A DNA stretch of 64,000 bases, from contig OZ231126.1 of NCBI GenBank assembly GCA_965153355.1, positions 35,774,001 through 35,838,000 on the forward strand, read 5' to 3'. The DNA comes from Flaccisagitta enflata (Eukaryota > Chaetognatha > Sagittoidea > Aphragmophora). The notes beneath the pieces were generated by a model. The model made no database searches. It was not told the DNA's origin and worked only from the letters and a program-made list of their open reading frames with translations. A program made the position numbers and the translations under genes. Shown here in pieces: positions 28,846 through 40,556 of the stretch. Position 1 is the stretch's first letter. Each line of letters opens with the position of its first letter.

Positions 28846-29550
28846 TAATAATGCTAAGATAGACTTAGTTATTTTGACTACTAGGGATAGTTGTGATGGG
28901 TCCGAATTAAACACCAGTGAGAGCTTCAAAGGCTCTCATCCTTAAGTAAAGTGGGGTTGAGTAGTAATGTTGTCCAACTTTCATATATTTCAGTACCATG
29001 GTATAGAATGCCGGCGATCCCATATGGTTGATTCTCGATTCTTGCCTGTAATGGTATGGTTTTTAACAACATTGCCTTTGATATCTAGATTATCCTTGGA
29101 TAGCTACATCATCATTGGGTAATTTGTTTGCTATAAATAATAGGGATATGTTGGCTACTGTGCGTCTTTTTATTTTGGGTTTACATGGAATGTTTGAGGG
29201 AATGGTCTCATTCAGTCGAAAGGGTTTTGATTTTAAGTTGTGGGTTGCATGAACCTTTTACAATGGGAAGATCAGATGGATGTGAGGGACTACGCGCCCA
29301 CAGTTCAGCACAATCATCTGGTACTCTTTCTTGTCACTGGTACTTGTAGCAAACAGGTTAAAATTATGGATCTTTTCTTTCTGGTTAGATTGTTGTCTTA
29401 AATTATTTCATGATAATGCTAAGATAGACTTAGTTATTTTGACTACTAGGGATAGTTGTGATGGGTCCGGATTAAACACCAGTGAGAGCTTCAAAGGCTC
29501 TCATCCTTAAGTAAAGTGGGGTTGAGTAGTAATGTTGTCCAACTTTCATA
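28846..29550. repeat. 563-bp-period direct repeat element
   Basis: A block of about 140 bp (GCTAAGATAGACTTAGTTAT to TTGTCCAACTTTCATA) occurs at 28846-28990 and 29412-29550. The middle is unrelated to coding sequence. It interrupts the 29-bp minisatellite array. The layout resembles a TRIM (short terminal direct repeats) or a two-unit tandem repeat. The inverted copy at 41901-42722 shows the repeats can reach about 255 bp. Confidence 0.75.
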
Positions 29551-30275
29551 CATCGGAGAATTCTGGGCTGTGTGACATACATCGGAAAAAACTTAGTGGT
29601 GTGACATACATTGGAGAATTCTGGACTGTGTGACGTATATCGGAAAAAACTGGGTGGTGTGACATTCATCAGAAAATTCTGGGCTATGTGACATACATCG
29701 GAAAAAACTAGGTGGTGTAACATAAATCACAGAATTCTGGGCTGTGTGGATAATTGGATAAAACTGGGTGGTGTGACATACATCGGAGAATTCTGGGCTG
29801 TGTGACATACATTGGAGAATTCTGGGCTCTGTGACATACATAGGAAAAAACTGGGTGGTGTGACATACATTGTAGAATTCTGGGCTGTGTGACATACATC
29901 GGAGAAAATTAGGTGGTGTGACATACATTGGAGAAAACTAGGTAGTGTGACATACATTGGAAAATTCTGGCTTGTGTGACATACATTGGAGATAACTGGG
30001 TGGTGTGACATACACTGGAGAATTCTGGGCTGTGTGACATACATTGGAGTTAACTAGGTGGTGTGACATTCATCGGAGAATTTTGGGCTGTGTGACATAC
30101 ATTGGAGTTAACTAGGTGGTGTGACATTCATCGGAGAATTTTGGGCTGTGTGACATACATCGGAGAAAACTGGGTAGTGTGACATACACTGGAGAATCCC
30201 GGGCTGTGTGACATACATCGGAGAAAACTGGGTGGTGTGACATACATCGGAGAATTCTGAGCTGTGTGACATACA
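29548..30275. repeat. ~29-bp minisatellite array, main block
   Basis: About 25 units of ACATACATyGGA(GA/AA)... alternating GGGCTGTGTG and GGGTGGTGTG endings, so the higher-order period is about 58 bp. A near-exact tandem copy occurs at 30030-30110. Confidence 0.9.
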
Positions 30276-30407
30276 CATTTTGTTAGGGAGAAAACTCTGG
30301 AACTTTGGTGTTCCACTATCGTGGAACACAATAAGGCCCTGTCAAGCCAAGCCATCATATCACATGGGAGGCTGTATCCAGCCATTTGATGCTGTCCCCA
30401 ACCCTAC

Positions 30408-30548
30408 CGAGTTATGACATGCCATGCCTGTAACGTTCTGCGTTCTCTCGACAGAGTATCTTCCGGGGCCAGGAGATCCAACGCCATCTTTCGTGGGATG
30501 TCTAGAAGTCATGGAAAAACCTTTTTTGTTCCTATCTCTGAAGCTCAT
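30408..30548 (-). CDS. STPGR (ODF3/CIMAP-like) protein, N-terminal exon
   Basis: ATG at 30548, donor TCG|GTAGGG, 47 codons in phase 0. The translation has GFSMTSRHPTKDGVG, SPGPGRYSV and TQNVTGMA. The order basic/aromatic segment, PGPG-x-Y, then V-T-x-G-M matches the sperm-tail PG-rich repeat pattern. The exit phase matches the exon at 13857-14076 downstream on the same strand. Other exons would be needed for a full protein and I could not find them. The exon may alternatively start at the AG at 30538. Confidence 0.5.
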
Positions 30549-31002
30549 ATTTGTCCAATGATTCTTTTTCGAAAAAAATAAGAAAATGAATAAAATAGTA
30601 GAAAAAAGAGAATTGGAAAAGACAAATAGACCTTTGCTAGTAACACATGTAACAATGCTACTGATCTAAAGTTTACACAAAGCTCAGAAGCCTCAGATCA
30701 TAATCTAGAAGCTGCAATTTGTCAGAACTTTTGATATCTGTAGCTCTAACGTAAGCACTGAATTTCACCAAACTTTGGGTGATAAAAATCAAGAAGCTAA
30801 TCTAGATTCTAACTATCTTGAACCTCAGCCCCATTTTTAGGATCATCCTGAGATAAGCTTGTGTTCAGGAGTCAGCAAGGAAAAAATACCAAAGTGGCGT
30901 AGTCAAAATGACTGTATAATGGCGCAACTTGAAAATAGAGAAAACTATGAAGATGATTACTGACATACATGTAATATTAATACATGGACGGCCGGACGAG
31001 CC
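30549..31002. other. Unassigned intergenic DNA
   Basis: AT-rich sequence with no ORF, repeat or splice pattern that I can support. Confidence 0.4.
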
Positions 31003-31007
31003 TATAT

Positions 31008-31756
31008 CAGCTGAGTTTCCTACGATTCTAAGAAACGTAGGAATCTGGGTTAGAAAGCTTAGGATTCTAAGTTTCCTAACCAACTTTACAATGGGAAATA
31101 GAGTTTTTCTCATTTTAATCCAGAAAGTGCCCCTTCAATTTTTCCCATTTTTTGGGTGGTTACTAACAACGGGAAGACATCCTGATGCCATAGAATAATA
31201 GCGTCGCCACTCTACTCTAAGTTGGTGGAAAAAGTGAAAGAAAAATTTTAACCTAGGTTTCTTACGTTTCTAGGTTTTCTAAGAAGATTTTGCATAGGTT
31301 TCTTAGAATTCTAGGTTTTCCAAGATAAACAATGTCAGCGAAAATGAAAATCTTTTCTAACAAAAAAGTGAATCAACCAATGAAAGGAGCAACAGCTGTA
31401 CAAGGAAGAAAAAATTTCTATTCTTGCCTTTATTGTAAATCCTTGGAAATCTAGAATTCTAAGAAACATAAGCAACATTTTCCTAGAAAACCTAGAAACC
31501 TAAGAAACGTAGGTAGGATTTTTTCATTCACATTTTTTATCTATTTGCAGCGGAGTGGCGATGCTATTTTTTTATGGCATCTGGATGTTGTGCCATCATG
31601 GACAATCACCCAAGAAAGGAGAAAAATCAAAGCAGCGCTTTTTTGGTTATAATGAAAAGACTCACTTTCCCTTTGTAAAATCAGCTAGGAAACCTAGAAA
31701 TGTAAGCTTTCTAACCCAGAATCCTAGGTTTCTTAGAATCGTAGGATACCCAGCTG
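31008..31756. mobile_element. 749-bp foldback element, CAGCTGGGTA family
   Basis: It is flanked by TATAT (31003-31007 and 31757-31761). It begins CAGCTGAGTTTCCTACGATT and ends with the inverse form GGATACCCAGCTG. Arms exceed 100 bp, with further internal inverted CTAGGTTTCTTAG motifs. It has the same terminal CAGCTGGGTA and 5-bp TATRT duplication as the 5.4-kb element. Confidence 0.82.
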
Positions 31757-31787
31757 TATATAAGAGATAACTTTCTACAGCCCACGT

Positions 31788-31876
<89 letters not shown>

Positions 31877-32345
31877 ACTCTAAAGCGTCATTTGATGAAA
31901 CCCCCTCTCTTCTCGTCTCTTACTTCTTATCTTCTTCTTCAGACTCAACACCATCCTCTTTGTTTTCCCCACAGCAATCATCACTTTCAATTTCTTCTTC
32001 TTCTTCTTCTTCTTCTTCTTCTTCTTCTTCTTCTTCTTCTTCTTCTTCTTCTTCTTCTTTTTCTTCTTCTTCTTCTTCTCTTCTTCTTCTTTTTCGTCGA
32101 CTTCGACTTCGTCTTCGTCTTCTTTTTCTTCTTCTTCTTTTTCTTTTTCTTTTTCTTTTTCTTTTTCTTTTTCTTCCTCCTACTCTTCTTTTTAATTTCT
32201 TCCTCTTCGTTTTCTTTTCCTCTTTCTTCTTCTTCTTTTTCTCTTTAATCTTCTCTTCTTTCTTCCTCTTCTCTTTCTTTTTGTTCTCCTTCTCCTCCTC
32301 CTTCTCCTTCCTCCCCTTCTTCTTCTTCTCTTCTCTCTCATGCAC
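31788..32345 (+). repeat. 550-bp homopyrimidine tract
   Basis: (CT)n to 31875, then CTT/TTC-rich pyrimidine sequence to about 32345 with few purines. Long open frames on both strands are artefacts of low complexity. Confidence 0.95.
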
Positions 32346-32829
32346 ACGTGTCGAAGATCCCCCTGCCTCCGATCATCTTCACACTCGACCACGTTGAACG
32401 ATGATCTTCCTCAACTTTATTCGATCCGCTTCACCTTTCAATTACGACCAGTCATTTTCGTCCGGTTCAAGCTTTTCTCCGCTAAAACATAAATCATAAC
32501 CGGCAGTAATTTAAGATGCTTACTTTTGCCTTTATGTTGGTAAGTTCTTGTTACCGCCCTATTTCAGTAAACTGCTAATGCGAATTGCTATGATGTATAC
32601 TTTAGTCACTACCTCATCGTAGTAAACTACCATGATCGTTAACTTCTCAACTGAATGATGTTTGGCCATTTACTTGATGGAAATCAAGGTTGACAAAAGC
32701 TAATGCACCGTTTCTTCTTTGTTCATTTTCCGTTAGGTCCACGCGTTTTATCGGATCGCCATCGGTTAAGATATGTTCAACTTGTCAGCGTAGTTGCCGT
32801 TGTTATTACGGCCTGCGTCCTTCATTAGT
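32346..32829. other. Unassigned intergenic DNA
   Basis: No ORF or repeat that I can support, apart from short TAACTGCTAAT-like motifs. Confidence 0.4.
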
Positions 32830-32831
32830 TA

Positions 32832-33405
32832 CAGTAGATGTCGTCTAGACTTGGAAATACGGGGGAATTCATTACAGGAAGACAAATTTACTTAAGAGAC
32901 TGATATTTGAAATATAGACTAATAAAAGTATGCTTTGTTGCCCATGGGTGTTGGTTGCTATGGAAACACATTTTTATGTATACACGCTAAAGTATCAATA
33001 TTTTGAGAAATTTTCTTCGGGAACATTGTTTAAAATAAAATTTGCCACAACTTTCTCACAATATGTTCTGTAAGAATATTGCTCGTTTAGCCGTTGCTAG
33101 GGAGCGTAACTATGTGTGACAGCCCTGTGATGCTCCCTAGCAACCGCCAAACCAGCGATATTCTTACAGAACATACTGTGGGAAAGTTGTAGCAAATTCT
33201 ATTTTGAACAATGTTCCCTCAAAAAATTTCTCAAAAAATTGATACTTTAGCATAAATACATGGAAATATGTTTCCATGGCAACCAACACCCATGGGCAAT
33301 AAAGCATCCTTTTATTAGTTTATATTCCAAATGTCACTCTTTTAACTTTATTTGTCTTCCTGTAATGAATTCCCCCAGATTTCCAAGTCTAGACGACATC
33401 TACTG
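32832..33405. mobile_element. 574-bp foldback MITE with TA duplication
   Basis: It starts CAGTAGATGTCGTCTAGACT and ends with the inverse, flanked by TA (32830-32831 and 33406-33407). Arms pair almost to the centre near 33118. The Tc1/mariner type is inferred from TA and CAGT termini. A diverged, expanded relative lies at 44332-45682. Confidence 0.87.
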
Positions 33406-33472
33406 TACATCCTAGCTCAATAGCGCTAGAAAGACCAAGTCATTTAGACCAACACACAGTAAGACAAACATA

Positions 33473-33628
<156 letters not shown>

Positions 33629-33639
33629 GCCCGCTGATC

Positions 33640-34076
33640 AATCAAACTTTGGTTATTTTGATTATAAATAGTACAGCACATAAATAGTGCAGAGAAAAGG
33701 TTTTGAGGGGACCTGTTATTTCTGTCTCTCATATGTCATATCCGAATGTATTGAATTAAACTTCCATTTCTGACAAAGATCGATATTTTGGCTATTTAAA
33801 GAATTTAAAGACATCAGACCTGTACATCCTGCTTTCCTTCCGGGTAGCAGATATTTTTCCTGAAAATCTTCCGACTAGTCTTGATAGGCTTTCCTATGCC
33901 TTCCATGCTTTACTACGTATTTCTGCGCTTAACTAAGCCTATTTATGAGAAAAAAAAAGATAAACAACCAGTCCTTTTCAGACACTTTCCAAGGACAAAA
34001 AACAATGGCAAACAAAGGCAAAGTTTCAGTTTCAGTCCCTCTTTATGACTACATTCATATCTATATTAAAACTTTT
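33640..34076. other. Unassigned intergenic DNA
   Basis: Nothing recognisable. Confidence 0.4.
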
Positions 34077-34079
34077 ACA

Positions 34080-34243
34080 CTATGTCCGTCAGTCCATCCG
34101 TTGGTTGGTCGCTCACATTTTTACTTTTATGCCGTTCTTGACCGTTTTGAACTCACTGCTTCTGCCCAAATGCCTAAATGACATTTTCTATCACTGCCCC
34201 TGCCCACCCACACACAATAAGGGTAGCTGTGTTTCAGGCCTTG
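34080..34243 (+). mobile_element. Hairpin/GTCGG-family element lacking its hairpin
   Basis: GTCCGTCAGTCCATCCG start, CTGCTTCTGCCC and CTGCCCCTGCCC boxes, GTAGCTGTGTTTCAGGCCTTG end before TT. The head hairpin is absent. Confidence 0.65.
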
Positions 34244-34492
34244 TTTTAATAAAGTTAAGAGTTTTCTAGTTTATCATATAATTGCTAAAAGAAAACCTAC
34301 TATGATTAAGGCATTGCTTTGTTTAATTCATAACGACAAGAAATACTTAATGAAAATGATAGTTTCCTTAAAAATGGTAGTGCGAAAATTCAAGAGGAAA
34401 ATTCTAAGACTTAAACAAATTGCAAAGATTGGTATCTTTCCAGACCATCGGGTTTCAAACTGTTTCAAAATGTTCGGAACTTTTACAGTCAT

Positions 34493-34494
<2 letters not shown>

Positions 34495-34568
<74 letters not shown>

Positions 34569-34640
34569 TTTTTCTTTTTCTTACCCTTCGCCTTCTCTTC
34601 CTTCCTTCCTTCCTTCCTTCCTTCCTTCCTTCCTTCCTTT
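34495..34640 (+). repeat. (CT)n then (CTTC)n microsatellite
   Basis: A pure CT run to about 34565, then CTTCCTTC repeats. A fragment matching the GTAGCGGCGCTACTCG palindrome near the left end of the hAT-like element follows at 34683. Confidence 0.95.
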
Positions 34641-35001
34641 CTCTTTCTTCCTTCCAAACCTCCCGAGAGGCATCCAGCTCTTCCGAGTAGCGGCGCTACT
34701 CGCTACTACAAGATGTACAGGTCTGAAAGACATACCAGCCTTAAAAAAATTGTAGGTTGGTGTACCTACCTTATGTCATATTGTCATGCAATACTTTTTG
34801 TCCGCATTTACTGCTTGGCTTTTGCTAGTTGTTGTCTCGGAACTTCGAAATATAATGAAAAGAAAACATATTGTTTTTACTCTTTTTTGAATTAACATTT
34901 GTTCGTTAGTACTAACGTTAGATTTCACAAGGCACTCTCCCATTTGTTTCAGTTTGGGTAAAGTGAGGGATACTGTTCCACTTGTCGTATGAACATGTAT
35001 G

Positions 35002-35437
35002 TATACTTTTTTTTTATATAAGAGACCAGTTTATAAGAGACATGAGCCTGAGATTTGCCGAAATTTTAAAAACAAAATAAGAGAATGCCCAGGCTGAGAT
35101 TCAGCTTCGGCCATTTTTGAAAACAATTTTATTTAAGTTTCTTATCTAAAAAATGAATTTGATTCAAATTTTTCACAAACATAGGTTGTTTATCTTTAAA
35201 AATAACTTCTTCTCTTAGTTTGCCTATGAAATCAGGCATTATATCAAAAAAAATATAACATTTATCAAGTTTAAGAAACAACTGCTATAAATAAGGTATT
35301 TTTATACAATCTAGACATTTATGAACATCAAACAAATTAAGAACACTTTAAGAGAAATTCAGGCTGAAAACAGACAAAAATTTAAGAACACCCAGGCTGA
35401 GTTCAAAAAAGCTGTCTCCTATAAAAAAAAAAGTGTA
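35002..35437. mobile_element. TA-flanked MITE, CACTCTTTTTTATAAG family
   Basis: The ATACTTTTTTTTTATATAAG start and ATAAAAAAAAAAGTGTA end are inverted. Interior GAGCCTGAG/CAGGCTGAG motifs are shared with the copy at 46181. Confidence 0.7.
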
Positions 35438-35476
35438 ATGCATAATGGCACATTGCACGCACGTTCTTTCATTAAA

Positions 35477-35477
<1 letters not shown>

Positions 35478-35548
<71 letters not shown>

Positions 35549-35570
35549 GGTGTAGTTTTCATGGTTTTAG

Positions 35571-35622
<52 letters not shown>
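35478..35622 (+). repeat. (TTG)n trinucleotide repeat
   Basis: Two TTG blocks split by GTGTAGTTTTCATGGTTTTAG, which resembles the spacer in the array at 27057. Confidence 0.95.
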
Positions 35623-35623
<1 letters not shown>

Positions 35624-36034
35624 CTTGTCCTATTGTTATCGTTGTTGCTGTCGTTTTTGTTGCTACTTATATTGTTCTAATGTCTCTGTTACTGTTTTGT
35701 TGATACTATTTTTGTTGTTTTTTAAATTAGTTTTCCGCCTTAGAAGCGACGATATAACCCGCTACGTCGGTCGGTCGGCCGGTTGGTTGGTCCAACTGTC
35801 GTCCAGACCGTCACACTTTGCTTCTTTGATGTTCACGGGTTCGACACATTTATCTAATTTCGTCAAAAACATTGCTTTAAAACTTGTGTCAAGTTTAAGT
35901 TAAACTCGTGTCAAAAGTTAAAACGGGCAGTAGACATTGTTGTTCATTTGGATTTCCTGAAGTGCCAGAGCAAAGCGCCCTCTAATGATCAGGCCAATTT
36001 TCTTCATTCTTTGAAAAAAGATCATTAATCAATA

Positions 36035-36210
36035 CAGTCGGACCCCGCAATAACAGCCCCGCTTTTAAAGGTCCCCCATCAATAAAGGTCAACATTATAA
36101 GGTCCAAAATGACAGTTTCTAATGTGATTTCACCTCTCTTTAAAGGTGACCCTGAGATAAAGGTGTAAAAACTTCAGTCCCAATGGGACCGATGAGGCGG
36201 GGTCCTACTG
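36035..36210. mobile_element. 176-bp MITE, GGACCCCGC termini
   Basis: CAGTCGGACCCCGCAATAAC start and GCGGGGTCCTACTG end, with TA on each side (36033-36034 and 36211-36212). The same length and termini as 54877-55052. Tc1/pogo-like by TA duplication and terminal sequence. Confidence 0.85.
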
Positions 36211-36212
36211 TA

Positions 36213-37213
36213 CACTTTTTTTTTATGAGAACCATGTTTATAAGAACGTTAGGCTTAAAATCCTCATAAATTTAAGAATAAGCTAAGAACATTGGAAAGT
36301 TTCATTTTTTCAAAAATTTAAGAACTTTAGGCTTATAATACTCAATAATTTAAGAATTTGCTAAAAATATTAGAAAGTTTCAGTTCTTCAATAAAGATAG
36401 CCATTTTTGGTCTACGTTTATAAGAGGACCACACTTAGAAAACTACGGAATATCTTTTGCTTTTGACGCTGCTTGCTCCTACCGTCTATAATTTGACTCT
36501 TATTCTCGTTCATCTCTCGAGCCTTGAAATATTGATTTGATTGTTGATTTAGGGTTAGGGATTGGTAGGGGGTAGTTTAGGGGTAGGGGAAGGTGGGGAG
36601 TTAGGGGTAGGGTTGGGTTTAGGGTTAGGGGTCAGGTTAGATTTAAGGTAAGGGGTAGGGTTGGGTTTAGGGGTAGGGGAGATTTAGGGGTAAGAGGGGT
36701 TTAGGGATGGGGGTTGTTGGGGGATTAGGGGTAGGGGAAGGTGGGGAGATAGGGTTGGGTTTAGGGTTGGGTTTAGGGGAAATGTTGGGTTTAGGGGTAG
36801 GGGGGGTTTAGGGGTAGGGGTAGGAATGGTTGAATTTGTTGATTTTATTTCTTATATGTACCAGTGCACACTGTTTGGTGAAAAAAAACTGTTACAGACG
36901 CTAAAAAAAGTGTGGTCCTCTTGTAAACCTTTGCCTGATTTTTTTGTTGTTTTTATACAGCATGTTTCATTTTATTCTTATTATTTTTAACTTCACTTAA
37001 AACATTTACACCTGCTGCTTTGTCGTTATATTGATATCTTCCTTCATTTTCTCTCAGAAGACAAACTTAGATTAAGAACGTTCTTACTTAAAGGTTAAAA
37101 ACTGCTTTAGTATTAGGAACAATTTAAGAACGTTTAAGCTCTGAAACTGTTTAAAATTTAAGAATATTGAAGGCTTGCTCAAAAAGTGACGTTCTTTTAA
37201 GAAAAAAAAAGTG
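36213..37213. mobile_element. TA-flanked MITE, CACTCTTTTTTATAAG family, expanded
   Basis: It starts CACTTTTTTTTTATGAGAAC directly after the TA that also flanks the preceding MITE. It ends near GTTCTTTTAAGAAAAAAAAA plus GTGCA. Inner inverted GTGGTCCTC pieces flank a TTAGGGG-rich block. Confidence 0.6.
36545..36835 (+). repeat. Telomere-like TTAGGG/TTAGGGG tract
   Basis: About 290 bp of degenerate TTAGGG, TTAGGGG and TTTAGGGGTAGGGG units on the plus strand. It can form G-quadruplexes. It lies inside the MITE-like 36213-37213 segment. Confidence 0.85.
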
Positions 37214-37494
37214 CATTTGCAAACATGAATGGCAGGCGGTTTTTTGCATCGCTGACCCAGCCCAACCGCACGCGGCAATGGGGATTGTCCTAGATTCCAT
37301 CACTGCCCCTGTCTCACCCATCACTTTCCGAGTATCTAGGGCTGTTTACCCGGCATTGGGCCATTGCTAATTCAATTTCATAACTTGAAGTCCACCATCT
37401 CACCATGCATGCGAAGTCTGGGCGTGTTCTTATGATACTCTCATTTTTGGCCAATTCATATCGAGAAAAAAGTCCAAGTTAGTTTTCAACCTTT

Positions 37495-37902
37495 TTAGTC
37501 GCGTGCACGCGACTCTACAACCCGCTTTGTCGGTCCGTCGGTCCGTCCGTCCGTCCGTCCGTCCGTCCGTCCGTCGGTCCATCCGTCGGTCCGTCCGTCA
37601 CACTTTACTTTTTTGTACTATAACGTCAACTCTTAGGTCATTTTAAGTCATTTTAAGTCATTTATAGTTATTCTAAGTCATTTTGAGTCAGTCTAAGTCA
37701 TTTTGAGTCATTTTGAGTCATTTTAAGTCATTTTAAGTCATTTTAAGTTATTTTAAGTTATTTTTGTTTTTTTGTTTTTTTAGTCATTTTAAGTCAATTT
37801 TGGTCATTTTAGGTCATTCTAAGTCATTGAAAGTCATTCTAAGTCATTCTAAGTCACTCTTTGTCTGTAAGTCTCGCACGCGACTTATAGGTGTTGGCCT
37901 TG
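37495..37902 (+). mobile_element. Hairpin/GTCGG element carrying an (AAGTCATT)n core
   Basis: Head TTAGTCGCGTGCACGCGACT, (GTCC)n, GTCACACTTTACTTTTTTG, then about 200 bp of AAGTCATTTT repeats, then a second hairpin TAAGTCTCGCACGCGACTTA and GTGTTGGCCTTG before TT. It has the same two ends as 57805-59582. Confidence 0.85.
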
Positions 37903-38095
37903 TTGATATAGTACAGAGAAACATGGTTTCCATTTTCTTATGTTTAAGTTGGGCAACTAAATCGACCAAGTGAGCCCTCAAACAAAATTGACCGGGTGGG
38001 TAAATTCAATAATTCTCTGTCATTTGGCGCCTAGCAGAATGCCCTACGACAAATATTTTTTTAGTTTTGATTTTTTTCAATCTTTTTTCACAAAA

Positions 38096-38229
38096 CAAGG
38101 CCGGATACACGGCAATCCAGTCGCGGACGGTTGGGCAGGAGCAGAAATGCGAAAACCGCTCGGAATTCAAAAATGTTACGGACGGACCGACCGACACGGC
38201 AAGGTGTAGGGTCGCGTGTCCGCGACTAA
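38096..38229 (-). mobile_element. Hairpin/GTCGG element, 134-bp form
   Basis: CAAGGCCGGATACACGGCAA start and GTCGCGTGTCCGCGACTAA end. It has the same 134-bp length and near-identical sequence as 60724-60857. Confidence 0.88.
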
Positions 38230-38494
38230 AAATCTAGTTGATTTCTTTTTTAATTTTTCTCATTTGAAGTTGGATCTATAAAGGAGTACATTGATGTTTG
38301 TTTGAGCATCCAAATACAAGAATACATGTAAATGAGCATAGCTGCTCATCTGTGACGGTTCTTTTAAGTATTCTAGCTCATTTAGTTCAGTCTTTTTTCT
38401 GAATTTTAATGCGGTCAATAAAAAAATTGTTGATGCATGTCTGAACATGCAAATACAAGAACGCATGTGAATGAGAATAGCTAGTAGTTATCTA

Positions 38495-39458
38495 TTTACC
38501 AGTAATGGCGGCTGTCGCCGTGAGGAAAAAAGTCGTAAAAATTGATCACTTTTTACGAAGTTTTTGTCTTCCATCCCCGCAAATTTTTTTAATTTGTTAG
38601 TTTTAATCAAGAGCAATTCATTTATCCCATAAAAAATGAAAAGACATCTATTCATTTATCCCATAGAAAATTAAAAGAAAAGACTGAGCTTAATGAGCTA
38701 AATGAGCTAAAATACTAAAAAACACCCACACAGATGCTCATAAACATGTTTTCTTGTATTTGCATGCTCAAACAAACGTTAATACACTTCTGTATTGATC
38801 CTATGTAAAATTCAAAAAACTCTTTAAAAATTCATGACTAAAAAAATTTTTGTCGAAGAGCATTCTGTTTGGCGTCAAATGAAAGAGAATTATCAAATTT
38901 ACTTTTCCAATCAATATCGTTCGAGGGTGCAAACAGTCGATCAAGATGCTCAACTTGATGATAAGAAAATGAAAACTATGTTTCTCTGGAATATGTCAAA
39001 AAGTCAAAGACTGACTTCGACTTTTTTCCCAACCAGTGAGAGTGATTTTGAGTATTTTAGCTTATCTAGCTTATCTAGCTCAGTTCATGTTTTAGTTGCA
39101 GACATGCAACTCTATAAGAGGCTTTGTCCATCCATCCATTGGTCCGTCAGTCCGTCCGTTAGCACGAGTCTAAAAGTGGGAAAACAAGCGTTTTAGAGGA
39201 TTTTTGTGTTTAAAGGGGGTTAGGTTAGGATGGGTTTTGGGTTAGGATGGGTTTTGGGTGTGGATGAGGGTTGACTGCCCCTGCCCACCCCTCCGCAACG
39301 ATATTGTGACTCCGCATCACTTGTTATCTGATCTTTTATGCAATCAATGTATACAATTGTAATCTGAAAATTTGATCTAAATAATAAAAAGATTTGCAGT
39401 GACTGAAGATAAAAACTTAATGCCCATGCTCACGACGACAGCCGCCATCACTAGTAAA
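38495..39458. mobile_element. 964-bp foldback element, AGTGATGGCGGC termini
   Basis: TTTACCAGTAATGGCGGCTG start and an inverse end at 39425-39458. Interior GAGCTAAATGAGCTA and TTCTGTTTGGCGTCAAATGA segments are shared with 9634-11020. A hairpin/GTCGG copy is nested at 39092-39323. Confidence 0.72.
39092..39323 (+). mobile_element. Hairpin/GTCGG-family element, GTTGC stem type
   Basis: Head AGTTGCAGACATGCAACT then CTATAAGAGGCTTTGTCC. The tail has CTGCCCCTGCCC and CCGCAACGATATTGTGACTC, ending CACTTG before TT. Confidence 0.8.
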
Positions 39459-39589
39459 CATTGTTCTTAGACAAGATACGGAGTGTCGAGCGTTATACCA
39501 TGTACAGGATTAACAGGAAATGAAATTTTGGGTTTTCTCCCACTCTCGGTTTGTGGTCTCACAAACGGTTTTAGTTAGCCTCAAAAAAA

Positions 39590-39857
39590 CAAGGCCAAGT
39601 GAAGGCCAATAAGTGCGCCTCGCTTGATTAAGATTTTGTGAATGAATGAATGAATGAATGAATGAATGAATGAATGAATGAATGAATGAATGAATGAATG
39701 AATGAATGTGGTGAGGCATGAAAGGTGATAGGAATGAAGAAATACGTCAAAATCAGCCGTTCTGCGCATTTCAAACGTTTGCGTGACCGACCGACCAACC
39801 GACCGACCGACCAACCGACGGACATGACCTCTTATAGAAGTGCGAGGACGCACTTAA
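39590..39857 (-). mobile_element. Hairpin/GTCGG-family element with (GAAT)n core
   Basis: CAAGGCC start, a GAAT tetranucleotide run (39644-39709), GACCGACCAACC repeats, and the end hairpin AAGTGCGAGGACGCACTT plus AA. The stem differs from the GTCGCG copies. Confidence 0.8.
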
Positions 39858-39948
39858 AAATAACGCTCACCTAATGACATTTGATGACTTGTGATGACAA
39901 GTGAATCAACGAAAATGGGCATCAAAACTCATCCCCTGTGCTCCACAG

Positions 39949-40074
39949 GTCATCGAGCGCAAAGTAACTAGAAAACATAATTGCGCAATTTTGGTCTTTG
40001 AACATGATATTCTAGAAAGAATTGCGTCTATGTCAGTAAGCGAGGGCACCTTTGAAAGAAAAAGCAACGGAAAA
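39949..40074 (+). other. Possible orphan exon (unrecognised)
   Basis: Acceptor CCTGTGCTCCACAG and donor AAA|GTAAGG bracket 42 open codons in phase 0 encoding VIERKVTRKHNCAILVFEHD followed by ILERIASMSVSEGTF. The splice sites are good but I recognise no family and found no partner exon. Confidence 0.3.
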
Positions 40075-40402
40075 GTAAGGACGAAAATAGAAAAATCCAT
40101 TTGTATTCCGAAAATGATACGGTAGCTCCTCCCCCTCCATCTCTTCTTTCTCCTCTTCTTCAAGAAACAAATGAAACATTCTTAAAAGCGTCACGGTCAG
40201 CGCCTCAGCAGTATCCGACGCCCCAATGTTCATTTTAGATTTTTTACCAATAGAAATCGTAGTGGGGGGGGGGTGTTATTCATCTATTGCCGGCCCCATT
40301 TGGCTTGTATAAAAATTGCTTTAAGAGGGCTTAAAAGGAGGTTGAATCAGGATCGTAAGGGCTTCAATTTAGGCTGAGTGATTCAGGGCTTTTAATTACT
40401 TT

Positions 40403-40556
40403 TTAGTCGCGGACACGCGACTCCACACCTTGCCGTGTCGGTCGGTCCGTTGGTCCGTCGGTCCGTCGGTCCGAAATATTTTTGAATCGAGATTGGTTTA
40501 CGCATTACTGCTCCTGCCCAACCATCCGCGACTGGATTGCCGTGTATCCAGCCTCG
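40403..40556 (+). mobile_element. Hairpin/GTCGG element, 154 bp
   Basis: TTAGTCGCGGACACGCGACT head, GGTCCGTCGGTCCG repeats, CTGCTCCTGCCC, and GTATCCAGCCTCG end before TTTT. Confidence 0.85.

Noticed and set aside
27925-30290. Possible CRISPR-like array from the regular ~29-bp repeats
   Set aside because: Units are contiguous minisatellite repeats without unique spacers, and the surroundings are eukaryotic.
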